Shown: positions 8,456-15,306 of the stretch, piece after piece
Position numbering within the stretch: position 1 is the stretch's first letter
Layout: the number at the start of each line of letters is the position of its first letter
Assembly (NCBI GenBank): GCA_018715025.1
Contig: DVMK01000223.1
Span: 1-17,748 of the forward strand
Source: Candidatus Caccousia avistercoris
GTDB taxonomy: Bacteria; Bacillota; Clostridia; Oscillospirales; Acutalibacteraceae
Length of the DNA stretch: 17,748 nucleotides
Direction of reading: 5' to 3'
Notes under the pieces: model-generated
What the model saw: only the letters and a program-made list of their open reading frames with translations
Databases searched by the model: none
Told to the model about the DNA's origin: nothing
Program-made: the position numbers and the translations under genes

Positions 8456-9805
8456 ATGGGAAGATTGTTTGGAACCGACGGCGTGCGGGGCATTGCCAAC
8501 AGCGAGCTCACCTGTGAAATGGCCATGAACATCGGCCGGGCGGCGGCCATGGTGCTCACCGACGAGGACCGCCGCCACCCCAAAATTTTGATTGGCAAGG
8601 ACACCCGCAAATCCTCTGACATGCTGGAGGCCGCCATTACCGCCGGCCTGTGCAGCGTGGGGGCCAACGTGGTGCAGCTGGGCGTGGTGCCCACCCCCGC
8701 GGTGGCCTTCCTGGTGGGGAAGTACAAGGCGGACGCGGGCATTGTGCTCACCGCCTCCCACAATCCCTGCGAATTCAACGGCATCAAAATCTTCAGCGGC
8801 GACGGCTACAAGCTGCCGGACGCTTTGGAGGAGCAGATTGAGGCCATTGTGCTGGACCACGCCGCCGTGCCGCCGGCCCCGGTGGGGGGCGACCTGGGCA
8901 CGGTAAGCGCCGCCCCCAACGTGGTGCGGGACTATGTGGACCATGTGAAGAGCACGGTCCCCTTCTCCCTGGACGGACTGCGCATTGCCATAGACTGCGC
9001 CAACGGGGCTTCCTCCCGCACGGCGGAGCGGCTGTTTACCGAGCTGGGGGCCGAGTGCCACATGCTGTTCGACAGCCCCAACGGGGTGAACGTGAACGAA
9101 AACTGCGGCTCTACCCACATGGAAGCCCTCATGGCTTATGTGAAAGAGCACCAGCTGGACGCGGGCGTGGCCTTTGACGGCGACGCGGACCGCTGCCTGG
9201 CGGTGGATGAGAACGGCTGCCTGGTAGACGGCGACTTTGTCATGGCCATCTGCGCCGCAGACATGAAGTCCCGGGGCAAGCTGGAAAAGTCCACCGTGGT
9301 GGGCACCATTATGACCAACATGGGCTTCAACCGGTTCTGCGACCAGAACGACATGCACTTTGCGGCCACCAAGGTGGGCGACCGGTACGTGCTGGAGGAA
9401 ATGCTGCTGGAGGGCTACAACTTCGGCGGCGAGCAGAGCGGCCATGTGATTTTCCTGGACTTCGCCACCACCGGCGACGGCCAGATGACGGCGGCTCAGC
9501 TTCTGAGCATCATGCGCCGCCGGGAGGCGAAGCTTTCCAGCCTGGCCACCGTCATGCAGCGGTACCCCCAGGTGATGGTGAACGTCACCACCAGCCCGGA
9601 GGGCAAGCTGCGGTTCTACACAGACGCAGAGGTGAAGGAATGCATTGAGAAGGCCAAGACGGCCCTGGGCAAGAGCGGCCGCATTGTGGTGCGCCCCTCC
9701 GGCACCGAGCCCCTGCTGCGGGTCATGGTAGAGGGCGAGGACGAGGAGCAGATCTCCGTCCTGGCAAACCAGGTGGCCGACGTTCTGCGCACCCGGCTGG
9801 CCTGA
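8456..9805 (+). CDS. glmM: Phosphoglucosamine mutase
   Basis: GlmM converts glucosamine 6-phosphate to glucosamine 1-phosphate, the step before GlmU in UDP-GlcNAc and peptidoglycan synthesis. The product is 449 residues, the standard length. The N terminus MGRLFGTDGVRGIAN is typical, the active phosphoserine is S101 in TASHNP, the Mg2+ loop is D241-G-D-A-D245-R, and the phosphate-binding loop is RPSGTEP (413-419). The start ATG at 8456 follows AGGAG (8442-8446). An ATG at 8451 is out of frame. It is separated from ruvB by 124 bases and followed after 51 bases by a methyltransferase, so it may head the long same-strand run up to ecfT. Confidence 0.98.
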   Translation: MGRLFGTDGVRGIANSELTCEMAMNIGRAAAMVLTDEDRRHPKILIGKDTRKSSDMLEAAITAGLCSVGANVVQLGVVPTPAVAFLVGKYKADAGIVLTASHNPCEFNGIKIFSGDGYKLPDALEEQIEAIVLDHAAVPPAPVGGDLGTVSAAPNVVRDYVDHVKSTVPFSLDGLRIAIDCANGASSRTAERLFTELGAECHMLFDSPNGVNVNENCGSTHMEALMAYVKEHQLDAGVAFDGDADRCLAVDENGCLVDGDFVMAICAADMKSRGKLEKSTVVGTIMTNMGFNRFCDQNDMHFAATKVGDRYVLEEMLLEGYNFGGEQSGHVIFLDFATTGDGQMTAAQLLSIMRRREAKLSSLATVMQRYPQVMVNVTTSPEGKLRFYTDAEVKECIEKAKTALGKSGRIVVRPSGTEPLLRVMVEGEDEEQISVLANQVADVLRTRLA

Positions 9806-9856
9806 GCGCCCCGGGGCGGGAAGCGAGGAAAATTTTAGAAAAGGCGGGATGCTGCT

Positions 9857-10726
9857 GTGAGAGCGGCACAGTGGGAAGATTATGAATTGATAGACGCCTC
9901 TGCCGGGGAACGGCTGGAACGGTGGGGGGACGTGATCCTCATCCGGCCGGATCCCCAGATCATCTGGAATACCCCGCGGGAGGATCCCCGCTGGCGCCAG
10001 GCCCACGCCCGGTACCGGCGGTCCTCCTCCGGCGGCGGCGCCTGGGAGCAGCGGCGGAAGCTGCCTGCCGCCTGGGGCGTCCGGTACCGGGAGCTGCGGT
10101 TTCAGGTAAAGCCCATGGGCTTTAAGCACACGGGGCTGTTCCCCGAGCAGGCGGTGAACTGGGATTTCGCCATGGAGGCGATTCGCACCGCCGGGCGGCC
10201 CGTGCGGGTGCTGAACCTGTTCGGGTACACCGGCGCGGCCACCCTGGCCTGCGCCGCGGCGGGGGCCAGCGTGTGCCATGTGGACGCCAGCAAGGGCATG
10301 GTGGCCTGGGCCAGGGAAAACGCCGCGGCCTCCGGCCTGGCAGACCGGCCCATTCGCTGGCTGGTGGACGACTGCGTGAAGTTTGTCCAGCGGGAGCACC
10401 GCCGGGGCAACACCTACGACGCGATCATCATGGATCCGCCCTCCTACGGGCGGGGGCCGGGCGGCGAGGTGTGGAAGCTGGAGGAACAGCTTTACGGCCT
10501 GCTGGAGCTCTGCATGCCCATCCTTTCTGAGCAGCCCCTGTTTTTCCTGCTGAATTCCTACACCACCGGCCTTTCCCCCGCGGTGATGGAGTATATGCTG
10601 GGGATTTTTCTCCAAAAGAAATATGGAGGCTCCGTTTCCTCCGGCGAGATCGGCCTGCCCGTCACGGACTCCGGCCTCGTCCTCCCCTGCGGCTCCACCG
10701 CCATCTTCCGGGCGCAGCCCGGCTGA
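9857..10726 (+). CDS. Class I SAM methyltransferase, RlmI/RlmK-like
   Basis: This 289-residue protein resembles the methyltransferase half of the COG1092 family (RlmI and the RlmKL C-terminal domain), which makes 5-methylcytosine or 7-methylguanine in 23S rRNA. The SAM-binding motif I is LNLFGYTGAATLACAAAG (119-136), the acidic ribose-binding residue is D143 in HVDAS, and motif IV is MDPPSYGRG (about 192-200). The upstream KHTGLFPEQAVNW segment matches the family's TGLF-(D/E)-Q lead-in. It lacks the N-terminal PUA domain of RlmI, as is common in shorter Firmicute homologues, so its exact RNA target cannot be assigned. Start is GTG 9857 after an AAGGCGGG (9841-9848). It sits between glmM and ecfA1 with gaps near 50 bases each. 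Confidence 0.85.
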   Translation: MRAAQWEDYELIDASAGERLERWGDVILIRPDPQIIWNTPREDPRWRQAHARYRRSSSGGGAWEQRRKLPAAWGVRYRELRFQVKPMGFKHTGLFPEQAVNWDFAMEAIRTAGRPVRVLNLFGYTGAATLACAAAGASVCHVDASKGMVAWARENAAASGLADRPIRWLVDDCVKFVQREHRRGNTYDAIIMDPPSYGRGPGGEVWKLEEQLYGLLELCMPILSEQPLFFLLNSYTTGLSPAVMEYMLGIFLQKKYGGSVSSGEIGLPVTDSGLVLPCGSTAIFRAQPG

Positions 10727-10778
10727 CACAGGGCCGGGCCTTTCGGGAAAAGCGGAGCGAAGGAGTGAGAGAATAAAG

Positions 10779-11648
10779 ATGAGTGAAAAGACTTATATCC
10801 AGACACAGGACGTGACCTTCGCCTACGACGCCGAAGAGGGGCAGGAGCCCCGCAACGTGCTGAAGGGCGTGACGCTGGGGATCCGCAAGGGGGAGTTTGT
10901 GGCGCTGCTGGGCCACAACGGCTCGGGGAAATCCACCATTGCCAAAATGTTCAACGCCATGCTGCTCCCCTCCGGCGGGAAGGTTTTTGTGGACGGCATG
11001 GACACGGTGGACGAAGCGGTGGTGTATGAGATCCGCCGCCGGGTGGGCCTGGTGCTGCAGAACCCGGACAACCAGCTGGTGGCCAGCGTGGTGGAGGAGG
11101 ACGTGGCCTTCGGCCCGGAAAACCTGGGCGTTCCGCCGGAGGAGATCCGCCGCCGGGTGGACGAGGCCCTGAAGGCGGTGGAAATGTACGACTTCCGCCT
11201 GAACGCCCCGTACAAGCTTTCCGGCGGGCAGAAGCAGCGCATCGCCATCGCGGGCATCATCGCCATGCAGCCAGACTGCATCGTGCTGGACGAGCCCACC
11301 GCCATGCTGGACCCCCGCGGCCGCAGCGAGGTGCTGGCCACCATCCACAAGCTGAACCGGGAGAAGGGCATCACCATCGTCCTTATTACCCATTATATGG
11401 ATGAAGCGGTGGAGGCCGGCCGGGTGGTGGTGATGGACGGGGGGAAAATCCTGCTGGACGGCGCCCCGCAGGAGGTGTTCGCCCAGGTGGAGCTGCTGAA
11501 GCAGCACCAGCTGGACGTGCCCCAGGCCACCGAGCTCACCTACCGCCTGCAGGGGATGGGCTTCCCCATGCCCTGCACCCTCACCGCCGAAGAGTGCGTA
11601 GAGGCCCTGGCCGCCTACCTGCCGCCTGTACAGGAGGTGGCCCCGTGA
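10779..11648 (+). CDS. ecfA1: ECF transporter ATPase subunit EcfA1
   Basis: EcfA1 is one of two ATPases that power energy-coupling-factor importers for vitamins and trace nutrients, working with EcfA2, EcfT and interchangeable S components encoded elsewhere. The 289-residue product has Walker A GHNGSGKST (45-53), Q-loop LQNPDNQL with Q94, signature LSGGQ (147-151), Walker B VLDEPT with D171-E172, and an H-loop in ITHYMDEA. The QNPDNQ motif is typical of EcfA1. Start at ATG 10779 gives the family N terminus; AGGAG at 10761-10765 is somewhat distant, but the open frame upstream to 10623 overlaps the preceding gene in another frame and is spurious. Its stop overlaps the next start (GTGA, 11645-11648). 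Confidence 0.96.
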   Translation: MSEKTYIQTQDVTFAYDAEEGQEPRNVLKGVTLGIRKGEFVALLGHNGSGKSTIAKMFNAMLLPSGGKVFVDGMDTVDEAVVYEIRRRVGLVLQNPDNQLVASVVEEDVAFGPENLGVPPEEIRRRVDEALKAVEMYDFRLNAPYKLSGGQKQRIAIAGIIAMQPDCIVLDEPTAMLDPRGRSEVLATIHKLNREKGITIVLITHYMDEAVEAGRVVVMDGGKILLDGAPQEVFAQVELLKQHQLDVPQATELTYRLQGMGFPMPCTLTAEECVEALAAYLPPVQEVAP

Positions 11649-12379
11649 AGGAAAACGAGTATGACAACCCGGAATTTTTCCGGGAATACTGCAAAATGTC
11701 CCGTTCGGTGAAGGGATTGGCCGGAGCAGGGGAGTGGCACGCCCTGAAACGGCTGATGCCGGATTTCACCGGCAAGCGCGTGCTGGACCTGGGCTGCGGC
11801 TTCGGGTGGCACTGCCGCTGGGCCAGGCAGCAGGGGGCGGCCTCGGTGCTGGGGATTGATCTTTCCCGCAATATGCTGGACCGCGCCCGGGCGCTTACCC
11901 AGGACCCGGGGGTGGAGTACAGGGCCTGCGCCATGGAGGATTACGAATATCCGCCCCTGGAATTCGATGTTGTCCTCAGCTCTCTGGCCTTTCACTACAC
12001 CGAGGATTTTCCGGCGCTTTGCCGCAGGATTTACAGTACCCTGCGGCCCGGCGGGGACTTTGTTTTTTCGGTGGAGCACCCCGTCTTTACCGCCTGCGGT
12101 TCCCAGGACTGGTACCGGGACGGCCAGGGGGAAATTCTTCACTGGCCGGTGGACCATTATTTTTCCGAGGGCAGGCGGGACGCTGTTTTTCTGGGGAAGC
12201 ATGTGGTAAAATACCACCGCACCCTCACCACGTACCTCTCCTCCCTTTTCGAGGCCGGGTTCGCGCTTTCTGCCGTGGCAGAGCCGGAGCCGGACCCCGC
12301 CATGCTGGAGGAGCCCGGCATGCGGGACGAGCTGCGCCGCCCAATGATGCTGCTGGCGGCGGCAAAAAAGCCGGCGTAA
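11645..12379 (+). CDS. SAM-dependent methyltransferase, small-molecule type
   Basis: This 244-residue class I methyltransferase (Methyltransf_11/25 type) is of unknown substrate and cytosolic. Motif I is VLDLGCGFGWHC (46-57), the acidic loop is GIDLS with D72, motif II lies around CAMEDYEYP, and motif IV is FDVVLSSLAFHY (107-118), followed by LRPGGDFVFSVEHP. Its N terminus (EYDNPEFFREYCKMSRSVKGL) resembles a family of uncharacterised clostridial methyltransferases. GTG 11645 is chosen because AGGAGG (11632-11637) precedes it by seven bases and it overlaps the ecfA1 stop by four bases, suggesting translational coupling. It interrupts the normally contiguous ecfA1-ecfA2-ecfT order. Its second half looks richer in T-ending codons than its neighbours, by eye only. 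It is unrelated to the methyltransferase at 9857. Confidence 0.9.
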   Translation: MKENEYDNPEFFREYCKMSRSVKGLAGAGEWHALKRLMPDFTGKRVLDLGCGFGWHCRWARQQGAASVLGIDLSRNMLDRARALTQDPGVEYRACAMEDYEYPPLEFDVVLSSLAFHYTEDFPALCRRIYSTLRPGGDFVFSVEHPVFTACGSQDWYRDGQGEILHWPVDHYFSEGRRDAVFLGKHVVKYHRTLTTYLSSLFEAGFALSAVAEPEPDPAMLEEPGMRDELRRPMMLLAAAKKPA

Positions 12380-12422
12380 ACGGCAATTCTTTGAAAATAC
12401 AACACAGGGAAAGGGTAGGAAC

Positions 12423-13286
12423 ATGGCAGTTATCGAATTAAAGAATCTGACCTATACCTATGGGGAGGGCACCCCCTTCTGCAAAACAGCGGTGGACCAT
12501 GTGAGCCTTACCATTGGGGAAGGGGAGTTTGTGGGGGTCATCGGCCACACAGGCTCGGGAAAATCCACCCTCATCCAAACCCTCAACGGCCTGCTGAAGC
12601 CAACCTCCGGCCAGGTGCTGCTGAACGGGAGGGACATTTGGGAGGATCCGAAAAAAATACGCCAGGTGCGCTTCCAGGTGGGCATGGTGTTCCAGTACCC
12701 GGAGCATCAGCTGTTTGAGGAAACCGTGCTGAAGGATATCTCCTTCGGCCCCAGCAACATGGGACTTTCCCCGCAGGAGGCGGAGGAACGGGCCAGAAAG
12801 GCGGCGGAGTTTGTCGGCCTTTCTGAGGATTTTCTGGACAAAAGCCCCTTTGAGCTTTCCGGCGGCGAAAAGCGCCGGGTGGCCATTGCCGGGGTGATCG
12901 CCATGGACCCGGACGTGCTGGTGCTGGACGAGCCCACCGCCGGCCTGGACCCAAGGGGCCGGGACGTGCTGCTGGCGCAGATTACCAGCTACCACAAGGT
13001 GAGGGGGAACACCGTGCTTCTGGTTTCCCACAGTATGGAGGACATTGCCCGCACCGCCGACCGCATTCTGGTGATGAACGATTCCCACGCCGCCATGTTT
13101 GACGAGACGGCGAAGATTTTCGCCCGTGACAAGGAGCTGGAGGCCATGGGCCTGCGGGTGCCTCAAATCACCAAAATCCTTTCCCTTCTGCGGGAAAGAG
13201 GCTGGCCGGTGGGGACGGCCCTCACCATGGAGGAAGCGGTGCGCCAGCTGCTTCCCCTGCTTGAGAAGGGAGGCGTGCGCCCATGA
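12423..13286 (+). CDS. ecfA2: ECF transporter ATPase subunit EcfA2
   Basis: EcfA2 is the second ATPase of the ECF importer and pairs with EcfA1. The 287-residue product shows Walker A GHTGSGKST (41-49), Q-loop VFQYPEHQLFEE with Q91 (the YPEHQLFEETV segment is characteristic of EcfA2), signature LSGGE (145-149), Walker B VLDEPT with D169-E170, and the H-loop LVSHSMEDI. The ATG at 12423 has only a modest ribosome binding site (AAAGGGTAGG, 12410-12419). It follows the methyltransferase by 43 bases and overlaps ecfT by ATGA (13283-13286), indicating coupling with the transmembrane subunit. Confidence 0.96.
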   Translation: MAVIELKNLTYTYGEGTPFCKTAVDHVSLTIGEGEFVGVIGHTGSGKSTLIQTLNGLLKPTSGQVLLNGRDIWEDPKKIRQVRFQVGMVFQYPEHQLFEETVLKDISFGPSNMGLSPQEAEERARKAAEFVGLSEDFLDKSPFELSGGEKRRVAIAGVIAMDPDVLVLDEPTAGLDPRGRDVLLAQITSYHKVRGNTVLLVSHSMEDIARTADRILVMNDSHAAMFDETAKIFARDKELEAMGLRVPQITKILSLLRERGWPVGTALTMEEAVRQLLPLLEKGGVRP

Positions 13287-14098
13287 TCCGCGACATCACC
13301 TTAGGTCAATACTTCCCAGGAAATTCCCTCATTCACCGGCTGGATCCCCGGGTGAAGATTGTCCTGATTTTCGCATTCATCGTGTTCCTGTTTGTGGCCC
13401 AGAATTTTCCCGCCCTGCTGCTTCTGGTGGCGGCGGTGCTGGTGGTGATGATGCTTTCCGGCGTGCCGCTGCGCCAATATTTCAAAAGCATCAAGGCCAT
13501 TCTCTTTATTGTGCTGTTCACCTCGGTGCTGAACCTGTTTTACGGCGGCGGCGAAACCCTGCTGAAAATCGGGTTTATGGAGATTAAGTCCGGCGGCGTC
13601 AGCAACGCGGTGTTCATCGCCGTGCGCATCGTCAGCCTCATCCTGCTCAGCGCCGTGCTCACCTTTACCACCTCACCCACCGCCCTCACCGACGCCATTG
13701 AGCGGCTGATGAAGCCGCTGAAGGTGTTCCATGTGAAGGTGCACGAGATCGCCATGATCATGACCATCGCCCTGCGCTTCGTGCCCACTTTGCTGGAGGA
13801 GACGGACAAGATCATGAGCGCCCAGAAGGCCAGGGGGGCCGACCTGGAAAGCGGCGGGCTCATGCAGCGGGTGAAGGCCCTGCTGCCCATTCTCATCCCG
13901 CTCTTTGTCTCTTCCTTCCGGCGGGCCTACGACCTGGCCATGGCCATGGAATGCCGGTGCTACCACGGGGGCGAGGGCCGCACGAAAATGAAGGTGCTCC
14001 ACGCCGGCCCTGCGGACGCCGCCGCCAGCGCCGCCGCCGCCCTGGTGTGCGCCGCCGTGGTGGCCCTGAACATTTTCCTTCCCGGCGCGCTTACCTGA
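13283..14098 (+). CDS. ecfT: ECF transporter transmembrane subunit EcfT
   Basis: EcfT is the membrane scaffold that links the two ATPases to a substrate-binding S component. The 271-residue product has hydrophobic segments at about 24-39, 43-59, 70-86, 108-127, 198-212 and 245-266, and a long cytoplasmic coupling region. The ATPase-coupling motif is ARG (183-185) in AQKARGADL, and a second Arg motif is ECRCYHGGEGR (223-233), a good match to the family's E-x-R-x-Y segment. The N terminus QYFPGNSLIHRLDPRVK is typical. No S component is encoded nearby, as expected for a shared general-purpose module. Usually truA follows directly; here a 419-base non-coding stretch intervenes. Confidence 0.95.
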   Translation: MIRDITLGQYFPGNSLIHRLDPRVKIVLIFAFIVFLFVAQNFPALLLLVAAVLVVMMLSGVPLRQYFKSIKAILFIVLFTSVLNLFYGGGETLLKIGFMEIKSGGVSNAVFIAVRIVSLILLSAVLTFTTSPTALTDAIERLMKPLKVFHVKVHEIAMIMTIALRFVPTLLEETDKIMSAQKARGADLESGGLMQRVKALLPILIPLFVSSFRRAYDLAMAMECRCYHGGEGRTKMKVLHAGPADAAASAAAALVCAAVVALNIFLPGALT

Positions 14099-14222
14099 GG
14101 GCCCCGGAAATTTATAAAACAATCGATTTATTTCAACAAATCTTTTACAATTGGATGGTTTTCTAAAGAAGGCCTCAGACTGTCGATGCCCCCCAACAGG
14201 GTGCGCGGAGGATCGCAGAATC

Positions 14223-14237
14223 GGGAGCTGCGCTCCC
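14223..14237. repeat. Short hairpin
   Basis: GGGAGC (14223-14228) pairs with GCTCCC (14232-14237) around a TGC loop. It is the first of four hairpins clustered in this gap. Confidence 0.6.
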
Positions 14238-14251
14238 TGCTTGTTTGCCCT

Positions 14252-14274
14252 GTGACACGGCAAAGCCGCGTCAC
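14252..14274. repeat. Hairpin with one mismatch
   Basis: GTGAC-A-CGGC (14252-14261) pairs with GCCG-C-GTCAC (14265-14274) around an AAA loop, with one A/C mismatch. No T run follows. Confidence 0.7.
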
Positions 14275-14278
14275 GCAT

Positions 14279-14320
14279 CGAAGCATTCTTTTGCAGGGTT
14301 CCCTGCAAAAGAACCCTTCG
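14279..14320. repeat. Long near-perfect palindrome
   Basis: A 13-base-pair stem joins TTCTTTTGCAGGG (14286-14298) to CCCTGCAAAAGAA (14301-14313) across two bases. After a two-base internal mismatch it extends with CGAAG (14279-14283) paired to CTTCG (14316-14320). That makes 18 pairs in all, the strongest inverted repeat in the window. Confidence 0.85.
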
Positions 14321-14383
14321 CGCTATTTTAAGACCGTTGCACGGCAATTTGCGGGGCTTTGGGTCTCCGCTGCCGCTTCGGTC

Positions 14384-14418
14384 GGCGCCTTGTTTGTGCG
14401 CCACCGGCGCACGGCGCC
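14384..14418. repeat. Nested GC-rich hairpin
   Basis: GTGCGCC (14396-14402) pairs with GGCGCAC (14406-14412), and outside it GGCGCC (14384-14389) pairs with GGCGCC (14413-14418), leaving a one-sided six-base bulge TTGTTT. Confidence 0.65.
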
Positions 14419-14517
14419 CCCTTCACCCCACCACCTTAGACTGCCGCGGCCGCGGTTGATGAAATGTTGAGATTCTTCGGGTATGCTGGAAGCATGCCGG
14501 AAGGGAAAGGAGTCCCC

Positions 14518-15306
14518 ATGAGGAACCTGCTGCTGGCTTTGGCCTACGACGGCTCCTGCTTCCACGGGTGGCAGGTGCAGAAAAACGCCTCCTCCGTGCA
14601 GGAGACCTTTCAGGACGCGCTGGAAAGGGTGCTGGGCCAGCGCCCCGACTGCAAGGGCTGCAGCCGCACCGACGCCGGCGTGCACGCCCGGTGCTTCTGC
14701 GTCAGCGTCAAGGTGGAGCGCGATATTCCCTGCGCCAGGCTCATGGCGGCCCTGAACCACTTTCTGCCGGATTCCATGGCGGTGCTGGACGTGCGGGAGG
14801 TGCCGGAGGATTTTCACGCCCGGTATTCCTGCTTGGGGAAGGAATACCAGTATACAATTTGGAACGCCAGGGCGCGCAATCCTTTTCTGCGCGGCCGCGC
14901 GCTCCATTATTATTACAGCCTGGATTTGGAGCTTCTCAACCAGACGGCCGCCTGCTTTCTGGGCAGGCACGACTTTACCTCCTTCTGCACCATGGACGGG
15001 CGCGACCGGGGCGACCTGACCCGCACCATCTCCTGCTCCCGCTGGCACAGGGAGGGGGACGCCCTGGTCTACACGGTGGCGGCGGACGGCTTCCTGTACA
15101 ACATGGTGCGCATCCTGGTGGGCACCCAGCTTTACGCGGCCCAGGGGAAGCTTTCTCCCCAGGATATTCCGGCTGTTTTGGCAGGGCGCGACCGCGCCCT
15201 GGCAGGCCCCACCGCCCCGCCCCAGGGTCTGGCCCTGAACCGGGTCTTTTACCCCGGCTTCCTGGGCACGCCCGGCGGGTTCCAGGAGGGATACCATGAG
15301 CAGTAA
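14518..15306 (+). CDS. truA: tRNA pseudouridine(38-40) synthase TruA
   Basis: TruA isomerises uridines 38, 39 and 40 in the anticodon stem-loop of many tRNAs. From ATG 14518 the product has 262 residues, normal for the family. The nucleophilic aspartate is D52 in CSRTDAGVHA, and LGKEYQYTIWN, FLGRHDFTSFC and DGFLYNMVRILVG are all family landmarks. AAAGGAG (14506-14512) precedes the ATG; the frame is open back to 14464 but those residues are not family-like. In many Firmicutes truA follows ecfT, as it does here apart from the intervening repeat-rich stretch. Its end overlaps the next gene by 11 bases. Confidence 0.96.
   Translation: MRNLLLALAYDGSCFHGWQVQKNASSVQETFQDALERVLGQRPDCKGCSRTDAGVHARCFCVSVKVERDIPCARLMAALNHFLPDSMAVLDVREVPEDFHARYSCLGKEYQYTIWNARARNPFLRGRALHYYYSLDLELLNQTAACFLGRHDFTSFCTMDGRDRGDLTRTISCSRWHREGDALVYTVAADGFLYNMVRILVGTQLYAAQGKLSPQDIPAVLAGRDRALAGPTAPPQGLALNRVFYPGFLGTPGGFQEGYHEQ

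Larger units (their letters stand above)
14099..14517. other. Non-coding, hairpin-rich stretch between ecfT and truA
   Basis: No gene is supported here. From left to right it contains an AT-rich patch (about 14108-14170, roughly a quarter G+C by eye), a string of hairpins (about 14223-14418), two similar 13-base segments at 14173-14185 and 14434-14446, a CCGCGGCCGCGG palindrome near 14444-14455, and finally the truA ribosome binding site. Open frames crossing it on either strand do not resemble proteins. The TATGCT at 14482-14487 could be a weak truA -10 but lacks a well-spaced -35. Density of inverted repeats suggests a dispersed repeat element or structured RNA. Confidence 0.75.

Noticed and set aside
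9807..9818. Perfect 12-base palindrome CGCCCCGGGGCG after glmM
   Set aside because: It has no loop and no following T run, so it cannot act as an intrinsic terminator, and a single short GC palindrome is expected in this composition.
8429..10729. A 766-codon minus-strand open frame across glmM and the first methyltransferase
   Set aside because: It covers two well-supported plus-strand genes and their gap, and its translation is a His/Gly/Val-rich shadow with no domain.
14323..15297. A 324-codon minus-strand open frame opposite truA running into the hairpin stretch
   Set aside because: It is the antisense of truA, and its tail merely reads through the repeat block; there is no recognisable protein.
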